NCBI GenBank assembly: GCA_018398765.1
Contig: JAHBMJ010005876.1
Span: 1-62,405 of the forward strand
Reading direction: 5' to 3'
DNA: 62,405 nt
Origin: Chromera velia
Lineage: Eukaryota; Sar; Chromeraceae
In this document: positions 1 to 13,500 of the stretch, one piece after another
Layout: every line of letters begins with the position of its first letter
Position numbering within the stretch: position 1 is the stretch's first letter
Position numbers and translations under genes: made by a program
Notes under the pieces: generated by a model
What the model was told of the DNA's origin: nothing
What the model saw: only the letters and a program-made list of their open reading frames with translations
Databases searched by the model: none

Positions 1-73
1 TGTTTTCCCTTCAGCTGATGAAAGGCTCTCATTTCTTTTTCTTTTCCTGTGTGCAATGGTCTCCGTTTTTTGT

Positions 74-157
74 CTGCCTCCTGCCTCCTGCCTCCTGCCT
101 CCTGCCTCCTGCCTCCTGCCTCCTGCCTCCTGCCTCCTGCCTCCTGCCTGCCTGCCT
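74..157 (+). repeat. CTGCCTC heptamer array running into CTGC repeats
   Basis: About ten copies of a 7-base unit, then three CTGC units, directly precede the TGTGTGCAG acceptor at 165. The array therefore serves as the polypyrimidine tract of an intron of the BLTP1-like gene. Confidence 0.9.
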
Positions 158-165
158 GTGTGCAG

Positions 166-1472
166 GATCTTTCGGGCGTTCACCTCGATCAAGGTGACTC
201 TGGAGACGATCTGCTTGAAGGTGGGGAACCCGATGATCCCCTCTGTTCTCGTGGGGGAGTCCGAAAAGGTCTCAGTGGTCCTCTCGGCAGTCGACACAAG
301 CGGGTCTCACTCACAATGTAAGTGCGTACATAGATAGAGTCTGATTGTGTGCGTGTCTGTCTGTGTGTATTTCGGGGCTATTTGTCTGTTTCTGTGATTG
401 GACAGATGGATGGAGAAAGGGAGGGAGGGAAGCAGATTTTTCCGTCTTTCTATCTATCTATCTATCTACCTATCTGTCTGTCTTTCTATCTGCGCCTGAT
501 TCAGAAGGGTATGTTAGACGGCTCCTTCTCTCTCTTGTTTGTCTTAGTTTGCACGCGTCAGCAAAAACAATTCAGTCATTTTGGATTCATAAGCATTCCT
601 GTACCTGCGAAACAAAACCCCGACAGAATCGATTGTGTTCCCTCTTGCATTCCTGTCTGTCTGTCTGTCTGTCTGTCTGTTTATCTCCAGCCCCATACTT
701 TGAGATGGCCTCCAGCACCCAGTCCCCTCCCCTGATGGGCAGGCCCTTCCGTCAACCACCCACGGGGGGCTTCAAAGGAGGCATGCGGACCAACAGGGCG
801 CACAGACCGGAGCAACTTCGAAATGCGCAGGTTGGAAGGAAGGCCCCCGTGCTGAAATGAAACGTCACACGGGGAGACAGAGGGAGAGTGAGACTGAAAG
901 GCAGACAGGTGGAATCTTGAAACAGCTGCGTAACAGAGTTACGAACAGATGTACATAAAATTGTTCAGGCTGTCCCACTCACACGGAGAAGATGGGTGAC
1001 CGGGTAAACGGAAGATAATGTATTCACACAGAGAAAAAGTGACAAGGCCTCTTGTGACCACTTTCATATCCATTCTTCTTCTCTTCTCTTCTCTTCTCTT
1101 CTCTTCTCTTCTCCCCTTCCCTTCTCTTCCTGTGACTCGATCAGGTGATCATGCCCCTGAAGCCCGACGGAACACTGGACTTGGATCAGGGCGCTGAGTG
1201 GGATGTTGTGGACACAGGCCGTCTCTCCTCCTTCAGCAGGCGCCACACAGGGGTCTCCTCGGTGATGGGGGCAATGGGGGGCAACGGAAGAGGGGGGTCG
1301 GGAGGGCCCCGTACTGCCTACACTTTGAGACATGAGGTGGACGTTTTTGGTCTATCTCTGAAGTTCGCAAAGAACGAAGAATTTCGATCCAGAGAAGACC
1401 TCAGGGCAGAACAAAAGGCTCTGAAGGAAGACCGCCGGGTGAGTATCGACCAGAGCGGGGGTTTGGTTGGCA

Positions 1473-1507
<35 letters not shown>

Positions 1508-4500
1508 CGTGTGTGTGTGTGTGTGTGTGTGTGCATGTGTGCATGTTGGAAAAGACACAGGGATGTGACTGCACAAGTCCGAGAATCCCTGTCTGTGTGG
1601 GTCTTTCTCTGAAAGAACAAAAAGACGTCGTGAAACCTGTCAACAAAACTGTGTAGGGGAGCCACCTGAAAGTAAAACTCTGTCTTTCTGTCTGCTGCAT
1701 TTGTGTGTCGATGTGACTGTCCGCTCTTCGAGGGAGTGCAGAGCCAGATGGCCTCTCGCAGCTGTTCTTGGTGTCCCTGTCTGTCTTCATTTCCAAAGAG
1801 ACCGGAAAGGAAAAGAGCAGGCTCAGATGTTCGGAGTGGCAGCGTTCTGGGGGGAGGGGGGGGAGGGGGGACCTTGCCTGATCTGGAAGCACAGAGAGAC
1901 CCTGATGGACGCGATCCCGGAGAGACGGACGCTTTCTTTCTCCACAGCGAAGAGGACAGGGAGAGGGAAAGGGAGAGGGAGAGGTCTCAGAGGACGAGAA
2001 AGAGAGGGTCCCTGGAGGAAAAGGAAGTGGATGGCCAAGTCTCGACAGAGAAGCTTTTGGATGGGTCAGGCAGGAAGTAGGAGAATAATGTGAAATAGGT
2101 TGTACACCTCTGTCAAGCAGATCGCAAACTCTGCTTTTTTGTTTCTGAATGTGGCATCAGATATTTGAATTTGTTGTTGCAACTTACAGCGATTAGCTGC
2201 TCAATCTTTTTCTGTGCTGCCTCCTTGGAAAAAAGCTCGGACCTTGTTTGTCCATTCCCAAAGATGCGGTCATCTTTTTCTAGCTGTGTTTGCTGGTCTT
2301 CAACGGTGCTTTCATCAATGTGACTGTCCGTCTTTGCAGAGAAAGGCAAAAGTCTCAAGGCGATTTCTTGCTCCATCTGCTGACTCAAAGAAGCCCAGCT
2401 GGCTTCCTTGATGCTTTTTCTGAAAGAAGGGGTGGTTGTTTGATATTTGTTTTTTCAGTGTTGTGTGATAGTGTAACCTAATTTGTCACCTTCCGTCTTT
2501 TTCTCCGCAGCGTTTCACCCTTTGACACCTTCCGAGGCACTCTACCGGACCCCGAGACTGCCAAGGAGAGACAAGCGACAAAGATCAAGATGGAACAGGT
2601 CAGTGGTTGAGATGTACTGAGAAAGATTCAAGGGGGAAGAACGAGGGGGGAAATGGGAGAAAAGAAGAACGAGCAAAGAAAATGAAGGAACGAAGGAGAG
2701 AAGGTGGGGGAAGAGCAAATGAGCTTGGTTGAAATCGAGACAACTCGATCTGCAATTCTTGTCAACTGGTGTGTCGGCCATGAATGTTTTCCATGCACTT
2801 CTCATTCTTTCATTCTCCTGTCCCGCTTCTTTCCTTGTACGTTCCTGCCTGCCGATGCTGCATGCATGCAGGCATCACTCTTTGACATCCCGTGTCGCAG
2901 CAAAGACGCCTCTTCTGCCACTCCCTCCTTCTCGATTCGCGTCTCTTCTGATGCGGTGCTGTGGGATCCCGAGACCAAACCCAAAAGACCCAAAACTAAT
3001 GTGAGTCAGCTACTGCAGGCCGGTGAGAAAGGATGTTAAGAGTCAGAGGTCTTGAGTGTAGTCGTCATTTCAAGTGAAATGTGAATCAATCAATCAATTT
3101 CAATTTTGAGGTAGGTGCTTGGATGGTCCAAAATGGATTCCGAGGTTTTTTATTGCTGCTCTTCTTCCTTTTCTCTCGCTAAGCATCGTGATTGCGGAGT
3201 TTGGCAGAAAGCAAAAGTGATGAAAAAGGGGAAGTTTGTGATTGGGGAACGAAGGAAAGAAGACCGGCTGTGCGTTTGAAGGAAAGAGGAGCTATGTCTA
3301 CCTGGTGGTGCGCCTGGAAAGTTTCAGCCTCTGTCATTACCCTAGGCATTGTGTTCTGCAAGGCTCTCAACTCTCACGAAATGTTGCCCCGGTCTGCACC
3401 TTCCTTTCTTCCTTTCTTCGTTCTTTCCTTCGTTTCTTTCTTCGTTCTTTCCTTCCTTTCTTTGTTTCTTCCTTCCTTCCTTCCTTCCTTCCTTCGTTCC
3501 TTCCTTCGTTCCTTCGTTCCTTCCTTTCTTCGTTTTTTCCTTCCTTTCTTTCTTCGTTTCTTCCTTCCTTCCTTCCTTCCTTCCTTCCTCCCTTCTCTTT
3601 TCGTTCATTGCTTCCTCCCCTCTTCTCTTCCCTAACGAACAAGTCGCCCTCAAACAAAACACATGCAGGTCCATCTGAGATTCAGCGAGCCTGCTCACTT
3701 GACGTGGGGGCCCTGGGCGGACTACCAGAAGAACCTTCTGCTGCTCGCCCTCTGCCCTCCGGACCCGGAGGAAGCCCGCCCGTTCGACCCAGAGAGGGAC
3801 GCCGTGGCAGGACGAAAAATGGACAGCGGGGACACCGAAGTCAGTCAGTCAGTCGGTTGGTTGACTTATTTTGTTTCAAGGAGGGCGGAGAGGGGGGAAG
3901 ACTGCAGTCTCTCTCTCTCTGTGTGTGTGTGTGTGTGTGTGTGTGTTGTCCCATGTAGACATGCCATAAACCAAAAAGCAAGAGAGGGGGACAGAGAGAA
4001 AGAAAAAGGGTAAACTGAGGAAGCATCCCTTTCATGGCTTCGTAGTTCTCTTTTCTTTTCTTTTCTTTTTTTTTTTCTGCAAATTGATAATCTTTCTCTT
4101 TCCTTCTTGATGGTCTTCTCCCTCATTTCATGCAGTTGCGCTGCGATTTCCATGGAGGTCTAAAACTTTCGCTGCCCGTCTTTGCTCGAGACGATGCACA
4201 TCTGACAAGCCTTACGCTTGTGTCTAAGAATTCAGCCTGTCTAAAAATGAACATCCCGGCAACTCCGGAAGCTATCCGGCCAGGGGGTTCTGGTCGCGTT
4301 GAAATCCCACAGGCAGAGGGGGGCAGTGAGGCGGGAAGACTGTTGGAGGACGCAGAGTCTAACGGGGGGATGGGGAGAACCGCAGGGGAGGGAAGGGATG
4401 TGCCGTGTTATCATCAGACCACATCTTTGTATTTATCTGACTTTGAAACTTCTCTCTTGCTTCCAGTTGGAGAGGGGCGCGACGCTCAGCTGCTTTCAGG

Positions 4501-7500
4501 AGACTTTTTGAGTTGTCGTACACTGCGGATGGAAATCGAGTCGCGGACCCCACTTAACAAGAGCACGGGGGTCGCGACTTCCTCGTACGATTTTCGTTTG
4601 GCGAAGGCCACCTGTGTACTTGCGAGGGATTTGATCGATGGGGTGATTAAAGCAGGGGACGGATGGGGTCAGTCAGTTTGTGAGTCAGTCAGTCAGTCAG
4701 TTAGTTAGTCAGTTAGTTAGCCAGCCAGCCAGTCAGTCAGTTAGTTCGGTAGATCACTTTTGGATAGCTGTAAATGTTATTCTTTTCGAAGGCTTCTTCG
4801 CTTTTTGTTCAATGATCTTTCTAACATTTTCCTCTTTTCGGCTCTTATGCTTTGTTTTTCATCAACGGTTTCGATTCTTTTGATGGCTCTTGCCATTCAG
4901 TGACCATTCCTGAAATAGATTGATTTCGCGTGCATGTCATGGGAAGTTTGTAATTTTGGTCCGTTCATTCCCTTTTTCTATCTGCCTGCCTGCCTGCCTG
5001 CCTGCAGGGGCCGGGAGTCTTCCCATCACCAAGACCAATTTTGTTCCGTATAAGACGTCCTACTCAGTGGAGGTCTCGGTGAGCACACTCAACATGCAGA
5101 GGGAAGGGAGTGGGGGAAGATCGCTCCGAACAAATGGACCGATCCTCCTTCCTGTTTCTCTCTCAGCCAACTAGCTGGTTGGGCTGCAGCAGGCCAGAGC
5201 AGTTGTTCTTTTCGCAAAGGCCCCTTGGAATACTTTGCATGGATGTTTCCGTTTGATGAGGCTCTTCTGTTTCTCCGTCACGGCACGATAGCTCGTTCTG
5301 GCTGGGTTCGTTGATCGATTGCTCACTGAGATGATTGCGGGGGTGTATTTATTTGTCCTTTCCTGCACATCTCTTTCTTGTATGCAGCAAGCGGAATTGA
5401 TCTGTCCGTGCAACAAGCACAATGTGTTGGACTTTCCCCTCGAGCATCAAAAGAATTTGAACGTGATTCTTCAATCGAAAAGTCTCTCGGTTGTTTACAG
5501 ACAGTCACGTCTGGTGTTTGTGCCCCCTGAAGTTCTCCGACCGCCTCCTGTCTCGAACGGAAATGGACGGGGCGAAGAAAGTGGAGACCAATGCAGGAGC
5601 AACGATGCAGCAGGGTGGGGGGGATCTGTAGAGCCTCAGGAAAGCAGCTATGAGATTTCTTTTGGAGGGGTGAAGGCCGAACTTGCACTTCCTGAAGGAC
5701 ATCCTTTAAAGTCAGTCAGTCCATCAATTGGGGGTAGTTGGAGCAAACATATAGAGAGAAAGCATATACACGCAGGAGACGACACAACAAGAACCATCGG
5801 GCGATTGAAATACACTGCTTAGCCACACTCACCGACTCACTCACTCACTCATTCACGCACACATACACACACTCTTCCGCATGCCCCCATAGAAATCCCA
5901 CGAAAGAGAAAAAAGAAGAATCCACTCTTGAACTTTATGCCTGCCTGCCTGCCTGCCTACAGGGTACATGTGGAGACCTTGAACCCTTCCCAGCCTCACG
6001 GAGAGAAGAAGGGAACAACGGTGACTGACGAAAAAGAAAAAGAAAGGGAGGGCCCCGATGGAGGTCCGGGTGCTTCTTCTCAAGGGCACGTCTCCTCCCT
6101 CAGTGCCGACACTCCTCTTTTTGATGCAGAGCTGTTGCGCATTGAGATGTTGACACTTTGGGTTCCGGGGTTCGATCCAGGTGGGGGCAGTTACTTGGGG
6201 AGGGGATGAAACTTCAAGAGAAGTGCGAATAGACGACCGAAACTGAGAAGGAGAAAAAGAGGAACCAAATGAAGAAAGGAAAACAGACAAAAAGGGAAAC
6301 AGGAAAGATATATAGCAGGGAGAAGAAGGAAGAGACAAGGAAGAGGAAGAAGAGGAAGAGGAAAAGGAGGTCACGTCTGTTCTGCGCCACCAAAACAGAG
6401 ATGTTTCACGATTTCTCGGCACATCACGCTCTTTTGCCGCACATCCAGGAATTCTCAATCCCAGTCACAGAATTCCCGAATGGACATTCAATCTTCTTAG
6501 AGAGGCCAGACGGTATCTGAATTTCCTTTCATGATGATTTCCTGTCTGTTGACTGCATGCCAAACCTCTTGCATGCAGGTATTCGGGACACAATGCAGGT
6601 GGACATTCGAGTGCCTCAGGTCAGTCAGTCAGTCAGTCAGTCAGTCAGTCAGCTAGTCAGTCAGTGGTATTCTTCTTTCTATTGAAGTCTTCAGGAATCG
6701 TCGGAGCTTCTTCGTACATTTCTGGAAAACATGTTTGTATGGATCCTTATCCCGACATATCCCTTCTATCGGTTTGTTTCTTGATTTGTTTTGTGGCTAA
6801 AGCTTCCTGTTGAAACCTTTGTCTCGTCGTTCCTGAATTCGTCCTTCCTGTTCTGTTGCTTTCGTCTCATCTTTGTTTCTCCTCATTATCTGACGGGTTG
6901 GACTGCAGCTTCACGTGCACGCTACGGGACATGGAATTTTGGCCCTCGTCTGGGCATACGAAGCTCTGTTTGCCCCTTACACTCTCTCCATCAGCTCGGC
7001 GGCGTATGAGAAGGGGGGGCGTCAGAACTGGGTTAGTAGGCACGCCAAGCTTCGAAGGCAGTTCAGAGACGATGTCTCTTTCCACTCGTTCCTGCATTTC
7101 CTCGACTTGCCAGGAAGGACACAGTCTGGAGCAGCAACCGAACTCCTCGGACCTCTGAAAGACTGCGACACATCCATCAGCATCGGCATTGAGGACATCA
7201 CTGTGGGGGTCCCTCTCAGTCTCAGCAGGGTCTCTTGCACAGGCACGGGGGGAAAATTGAGCCCCCACCCGGGAGATGACCAGATGACGGAGGGCGACTC
7301 CCACCATTTCCAAGAAGAGTACCACTCAATGGGAGTAGGAAGGCCCACTGGAGAGGGAGGGCTCGGGACCAGAAAGGAGCGGGGGAGGAAGTTGACGTGG
7401 GGCGTCGCCAACGCAGCGCCACCGGGAGGGCAGAACAGACCGCGGCTTAGCCAAGTTTGCTCTGCTTTTTATTTAAAAGCCCCCCGGTTTGCCGTGCAGA

Positions 7501-10500
7501 TGCGGTCTGATCTCTCATCTTTCGACTGTCTCATTGAAGCGCCTATGCTCGGAATGGATCTGTTGGAAAAAGGGGGCGTTGCATCCTCCTCGAAGAGCTC
7601 CCGTCTCCAGGGGCAGTGGTCCAATGTCACGAATCACCCGGATGTGTTTAGCTCGGTCAACCACGGACCATCAGTCCAAAGAGGTAGTCCTCCCTCTCCC
7701 CCCCAGGGAGGGGGGGGGCTTCAACCCTCTGAGCTGCGGGGAGGGATGGGGGGATTGGAGGGGGAGGAGGGGGGGGACGCTGCCGCACCCCAGGCAGCTG
7801 AGTGGGTCTCTGTGGAAGGACCCTGGGTGCATTTGAATTCTGTTCTGTCAGCACCTCCATTCTTTGCGGCTGTGAGGTCCAAAAGCAGAATTTCTTTGGG
7901 CACAATTGTAATTCAGGTTCGTGCTCTTTTTTGCTTTCATCCGGTGTGCTCCGAAGTTGGAGAAAATGGAGGGAAGTCGTGCAGTGCAATGTCGGAAAAG
8001 ACTTCATTGGGCGTCTTTGATTTTGTTTTGACTTGATTTGTTCCTGCTTGCTTCCGGGACTTTCCGCCAAGGAATGTTCTTGACATGATCGAAAGATCAG
8101 AAAAGTCGAAAACCCGTTTTTGCCCCTTGTCTCTTCTCACTGTATATGCATTCATGCAGGGTGGCCCTAAACGACTGTCCAGATTTGCCCACGCAATTCG
8201 CTGCTTGACATTTCAAGTTGGCCAAGCAGAGAAGGGCCTTCCTGGTCAAATCAGATGCTGCAACCTCCAGACATCGCTGTACGAATCCAGAAAAGCAGCA
8301 GCAGCTCCACAGACAGCGGCTGACTTTCAACTAGAAAAAACACGCAGCAACAAGCCCTTCATTTCCTCACCTCAGCAAACAGCCGCTGCCGCTCCCGGCA
8401 GGCCAAGCAGGGATATGCGAACTGCCGCTGCCCTCATTTCTTCGTTGAGCAGCCCCGCTATCACCCGATTCAAAACAGGAGTAGAGGGAGGAGCAGGTGG
8501 CGGAGGGGGAGGCGGACCGTCTCCTCCGCGGTCTCGGCTTCGAATCCCGTCGCCCATCAGTATGGACAATCTCTCTCCTGTTGTTGATATTCCGATTGGA
8601 CTTTCTCCTGCGAATTCGATTCTGCCCGAGTCTCTAGGCCCCGGAATACAGTCCTCTGACCTGATGGAGAAGCAGCGGGAGGTGCTCCGATGCTGGGATG
8701 GGTGTGTGGAATCTCAACTAGCATCAGGAGTCACGGAGGTCTCGGTGAATTCGATGACGATCGCGTTGGTCCAGAGGACAGAGACAAATCCGGGAACACA
8801 AGCAGAAGACAAATCGAGACGCAGCAGTCTGCTGATGGGGACACCCCCGCCGCAGAAGAAAGGCCGCGGTCTTGGTGTTACAAAGCAGACCAAAGGGGAA
8901 ACTCTTGCTGAGACCCCACAAGCCGTTCATAGTCGTCACCTCTTTTTGGTCTCGGCGGAAGATGGTCAGTCCGCCAGTCACTTTGACAGATCGTCTGGTA
9001 TCTTCTAGACACATTTTTCTCTCACTCATTGCCGCTTTTCTTGTTTGTCGTTGTTGTTTGTCAAGACGAAAACCTGAGGGGCGGATCTGTATGCAATGAA
9101 CTCCAAAAAAGACCTTTCACATTGTGCAGTCCCAATGAAGATAGCATGCACGCCTCGGTGGCATCAAGCTGGAGCAAAAAAGTCTGTTTTTGTCGAAGGA
9201 AATGTTTATCTTGACTCCCCAAGGACGTGAGGCAATCGATGACTTGATAATGAGTCGATAGACGAATCAATGAAAGAAGGAATGAATGTGTGACACTGTG
9301 AGAATGAAGAGCAGAAGAGAGACTTAGGGAGAAAAAGGGAGGAGAGATAGATAAAGATGCATGTGTACACACATACATCTGGAGAGAGAGATTCGCACTT
9401 TATATCCAGCTGCACAAAAGGTGTGATGGACTTTAAGTTTTCTCATGGTTTTGCGGTGCGAGCGACTCACAATATTCGATTTCTCGTGTGTGTGTGTGTG
9501 CAGGAGCCTGGCTGTCCATGGACACTCATTTCTGTCGGTCATTTCACAGTCACCTGGAAGCATCTGTGCCTGCCCTCCGAGTCGAGTTCTTCAAAGAGGA
9601 AAAATCCCATTTTGAGTGGGTCAATCAGGCTGTTTCTCAAGGAGTCAAATAGCGGTCGGAGACATGTAGACGGGCAAGGAATTCTTGCGCATTTCCCATC
9701 TATTCCCTCCCTCCCTCCCTTCAAGTCCTTTGTCTGAATCCCATTTTATCTTCAGCACTCGCTAGGTTGGTTGGGCTATTTCCGTCAGACACGTCAGCCT
9801 GCCTCTTTTTGTTCCTATATACATGCTTTAATTGTCTTCGAATTTCCTTCCTCTCTTGTTGTATTTCTCTCTCACTGTTTCTGTCTATGAGAATAAACGT
9901 CGATTCCTAGCACGTATACTTACATACATACATACATACAAAAACACTTTGCAGCCGGAAGGGCGTGGATCTGCCCCGCCTGAATGTGGAGGACTCAGGA
10001 GACCTCTTGGGCACCTCCTCTACCTGGGAGGCCAGATGCCTCACTAGTGCAAAGGTCGGGTTCTCAATCAGGAGGGGCCTCAAGAGACACAACAGCCAAG
10101 CTGCATGCAAGGAACTCACACGTGCGGAACAGGAAAGGATGCTTTCTGCAGCATCTCCTGCAGGGTCGTCTCCCTTTCTGCACAATCTCTCACTTGTCGG
10201 TCTCTCTTCGGGTACTTCTCTACGCAACCCCTCAAGCGACGAGGGCATAGGTGATGCAGACGAGCACGCAAAAGCTGCGCGTACCAAGTCCGCATCAGCA
10301 GATTCGTTACCGGCCCTTCGGCGAGTCGCCTCACCCTCATCACCGGAACAGGTTGAGATCTTCATGAACACGTTGAAGGAGGAGACGGCAAAAAACTCAG
10401 TGCTCTCAACATACGCAGGCTGTCTGGCGTCTCTGCAACGCCTTGGTCGTGCTGCTCGAGAATCTCGACGCCAAAGCGTTTTGAATCCGCCAGTCCCCCC

Positions 10501-13500
10501 TCCTTCTGCGGCTCGCGCCTCTGTAGCAACAAATCAAAGTCTCTGTTTCACCAACGACAACGAAGAAGGATGGAAGAGCCAGGCCGAGCCAAAGCGTGCC
10601 TCTCTGAAGATGTCCACGAGGACGGAACGAGACCTGACGAACATGTGGGTAGAGGGGCAGGATGGTGTTCCTAGTCTACCGCATCATCACTCTGGCTCAG
10701 AGGCCACCGTGTTGCCAGGAAACCTGCACGAGTCCCGAGACAGGTCGCCTCCGGTTCTGCGCCCTCCGGTTGCACTTTCCAGTCTGATGGCTTCTGGCAA
10801 GACCCCAAGCCACCATTTCAAAGATGCCATAGGAGGAGAGGGCAGCCAGTCACCCGCCTCTTCAAGAAGGTCGTCAAACTCCAATTCTTCTTTCAAGAGC
10901 TTCATCTCGGCGTTCTCGGGATCCCCCCCTCAACCTCGAACTCGGAAAGCCATGTCAGTCAGTCACTTAGTGGTCACATTTTAGTAATGAAGTAAGCAGG
11001 TGAGCCTGTCAGTCAGTCGGTCAGTAACTCATTGAGTCAGTCAGTCAGTCAGCGAGATTGTGAGTACATCAGTCAGTGAGTCAGGGAAACAGGGAGGCAG
11101 GCAAAACAGGAGTAAAATTGTGAGAGACACAAATCAGAGCCATCGTAGGCGCATGCGAAAGAAGCAAGAGGCAGGGTCCTCTTCAGTTTCTATGCAACTT
11201 ATTGCGCTGCTCGGTCACCGCTTACTGGTTTTTTGCTTTGATCTGCAGGGTTCCATGCCATGCTGAGTTTCGGCAGATTCACACAAAGACAAAAAATGTT
11301 CTTCGCGTTCTTCATTAAATGATTCACCAATATATTCTGTGACTGACAGGTCTTCTCGAGGAGATCTGCCGAGTTTCGTGGGAGGAGAGAGTTGGGGTCC
11401 CCCCGCCCTCAAAAGGGACTCCACCCGTCGGTCTAAGGGAGTGCATTTCGATACGGGAGAGAGGGGTCAGAACGAGGGACCTCGGGCCTCCGTGGGTCGG
11501 GACATCCTGTCCATCGTGGGTGAGACCAGTGAGAATCTGTTGGGAGATTCGTCTTCGTCTGGCGAGAGAAGCGGAGAGAGGGGGAGTGATAGCGAAAGTG
11601 ATGGCCCTCCGGGGGGGCGAATGCGTCGAGCTCCGACGAGCGGAAGTCGCCGTTCTGGAGGGAGAGGAGGAGAGAGCGCTTCGTCTGTTGAGATTTCATC
11701 AGAGGATGTGAAACACTTGACGGAGATGTTGGAGATGGAGTCTTTGTTTGTGAATTCTGTGTACTGCCTCTCTTCTGAATGTCCGGCAAAAGACATGCGA
11801 CCTGATGCAGTGTCGGAGCGACTCGCGTCTTCGTGTGCAAGCAGAGCAGTGATGGGGGAGTCCTCCGTTGACACAGAGAGTGCGCAATGTGCCACTCGGA
11901 TGCTGCAGCCCTACAGGTGGCTGCACTGGTCGACGGCAGCTCCGGGAGGAGGAATGGACTTCGACATGACCAAAGAGTCAGTCAGTCAGTCATGCAAGAA
12001 GTCCATTGAGCTTGGGTTTCCGTTGGCAATGCATCACGTGCGAGATCTGTCCTTGGTCTCGTCAGAGATTCTTGACAAGTATTATGCGGGACCTGCTGAT
12101 ATGAGATGAAAATATGTGAAATTTGCCCAACTTCATTTCTGCTCAGGAAGGTAACAAAGGCAACAGAGACTTCGGGAAGTGATCAAAGGTTCACAATTTG
12201 TCTTGGTCCCTTTTTTGCGTCGTTTGTGCTTGATTCTTTCTCCTTTAAGAGTTTGACTTCACGTCCACATGCCGTTGTGTCAAATTGCAGGGAGGCCCTT
12301 CCGTTTCTCGATTTGTCCCCGGGGAGCAGACGAAACGCCAAACATCCCCAAGCTCCCTTGGCGGACGAACTGAAGACGCTTCCTCACGTTGAAATTCCCC
12401 CAGAGGAAGAAGAGGGGCTCCGCAGCTTGGTGAGCGGAGAGAACAGCGCTTCGAGTAGCAAAGAAGCACAGGAACTCATCACGGTCTGCCTTCACTCTGC
12501 CAAGGACGCACGATCTTCTGCTCCCCTCTCTGTGTGGCCCGATGAGAACGGCGAAGACGGGGTCAATGAGCCTCGGACTCCCCTCCCCCTCTTCCGTCAC
12601 AATGCAGGAGGGGGAAGGACGAACTCCCAAGAGGATCCAGACGGGAGGAAGGACACAGGACGCTCGTCTGACGCCGTGGTTCTCTTCCTGCAGACACGCG
12701 CGTTGGATGACGTCCTCTCTTTCGCAGAGAGTTGGAATGAGGAATGGACAGAGACGCAGAACATGCAAAAGCTCTTCGACCTTTTTGAGTTCCAAGCTGC
12801 CGCCTCAGCAGCCTCAGCAGTCAATGTCACCCCTCCCACCAATAATACCAGCGTGAAAACTCCACGAAGAGGATCAAACTCCTCCGTGAATGCGGACAAC
12901 ACAGGGACTGAAGCGTGGTGGCAGGAGCGCAAGAAAGACTTGACGAGAAAGAGCACCGCACGAAGCGCAGGGAGCGTAGAGCAAGGAGAAGCTGACAAGC
13001 AGGCGCCGGGAGAACAAGAGCCCGGAAGCCCGCGCAGTCCCCCGGCAAGAAGAGGTTCCAGCATGGAGGCCTTACCCTCGGAGCAGAGAGCCCCTCGTCG
13101 AGCTGGATACAGGTTGGAAGCCCCAGAGATCGAGGTACGTTTGATCACTTCGTTCTCTTGCAACACCGACGGGGGTGATCATACCAGTAGAGGTGGAGGG
13201 CCTGCGGCACAGAGAAGGGCGTCAGCCAGGGGACAGGCGGTGCTCTACCGAGAACAGCGAGTTCAGGGAGCGATGGACTTCCCATCTGTCGCAAACAACC
13301 CCCAAGCCTATAGCCGAGCCGCTTTGCTTTTTGCGAAAGAAGGGGATAAAGAGGGCACAAGCTGTCTAAGTATGCGAATCCGAAAGCTGTCGGGGGCATT
13401 TGAAGGGGTTTCATGGACTCTAGACGACAGTGCCTTGGCTCCTGTAGGTATAGGCCCTGAGATCTTCTACCCTGCCTGTTTTGCGGCAGAGGTCAGTTTA

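Noticed and set aside
1943-2070. Possible small exon after CTCCACAG (SEDEKERVPGGKG frame)
   Set aside because: It has plausible borders and phase 0 at both ends, but then the next exon at 2511 would run into a stop. It was not included in the model.
3192-3958. Phe/Ser-Leu rich frames around 3400-3600
   Set aside because: Simple pyrimidine repeat inside an intron. The real exon begins at 3669.
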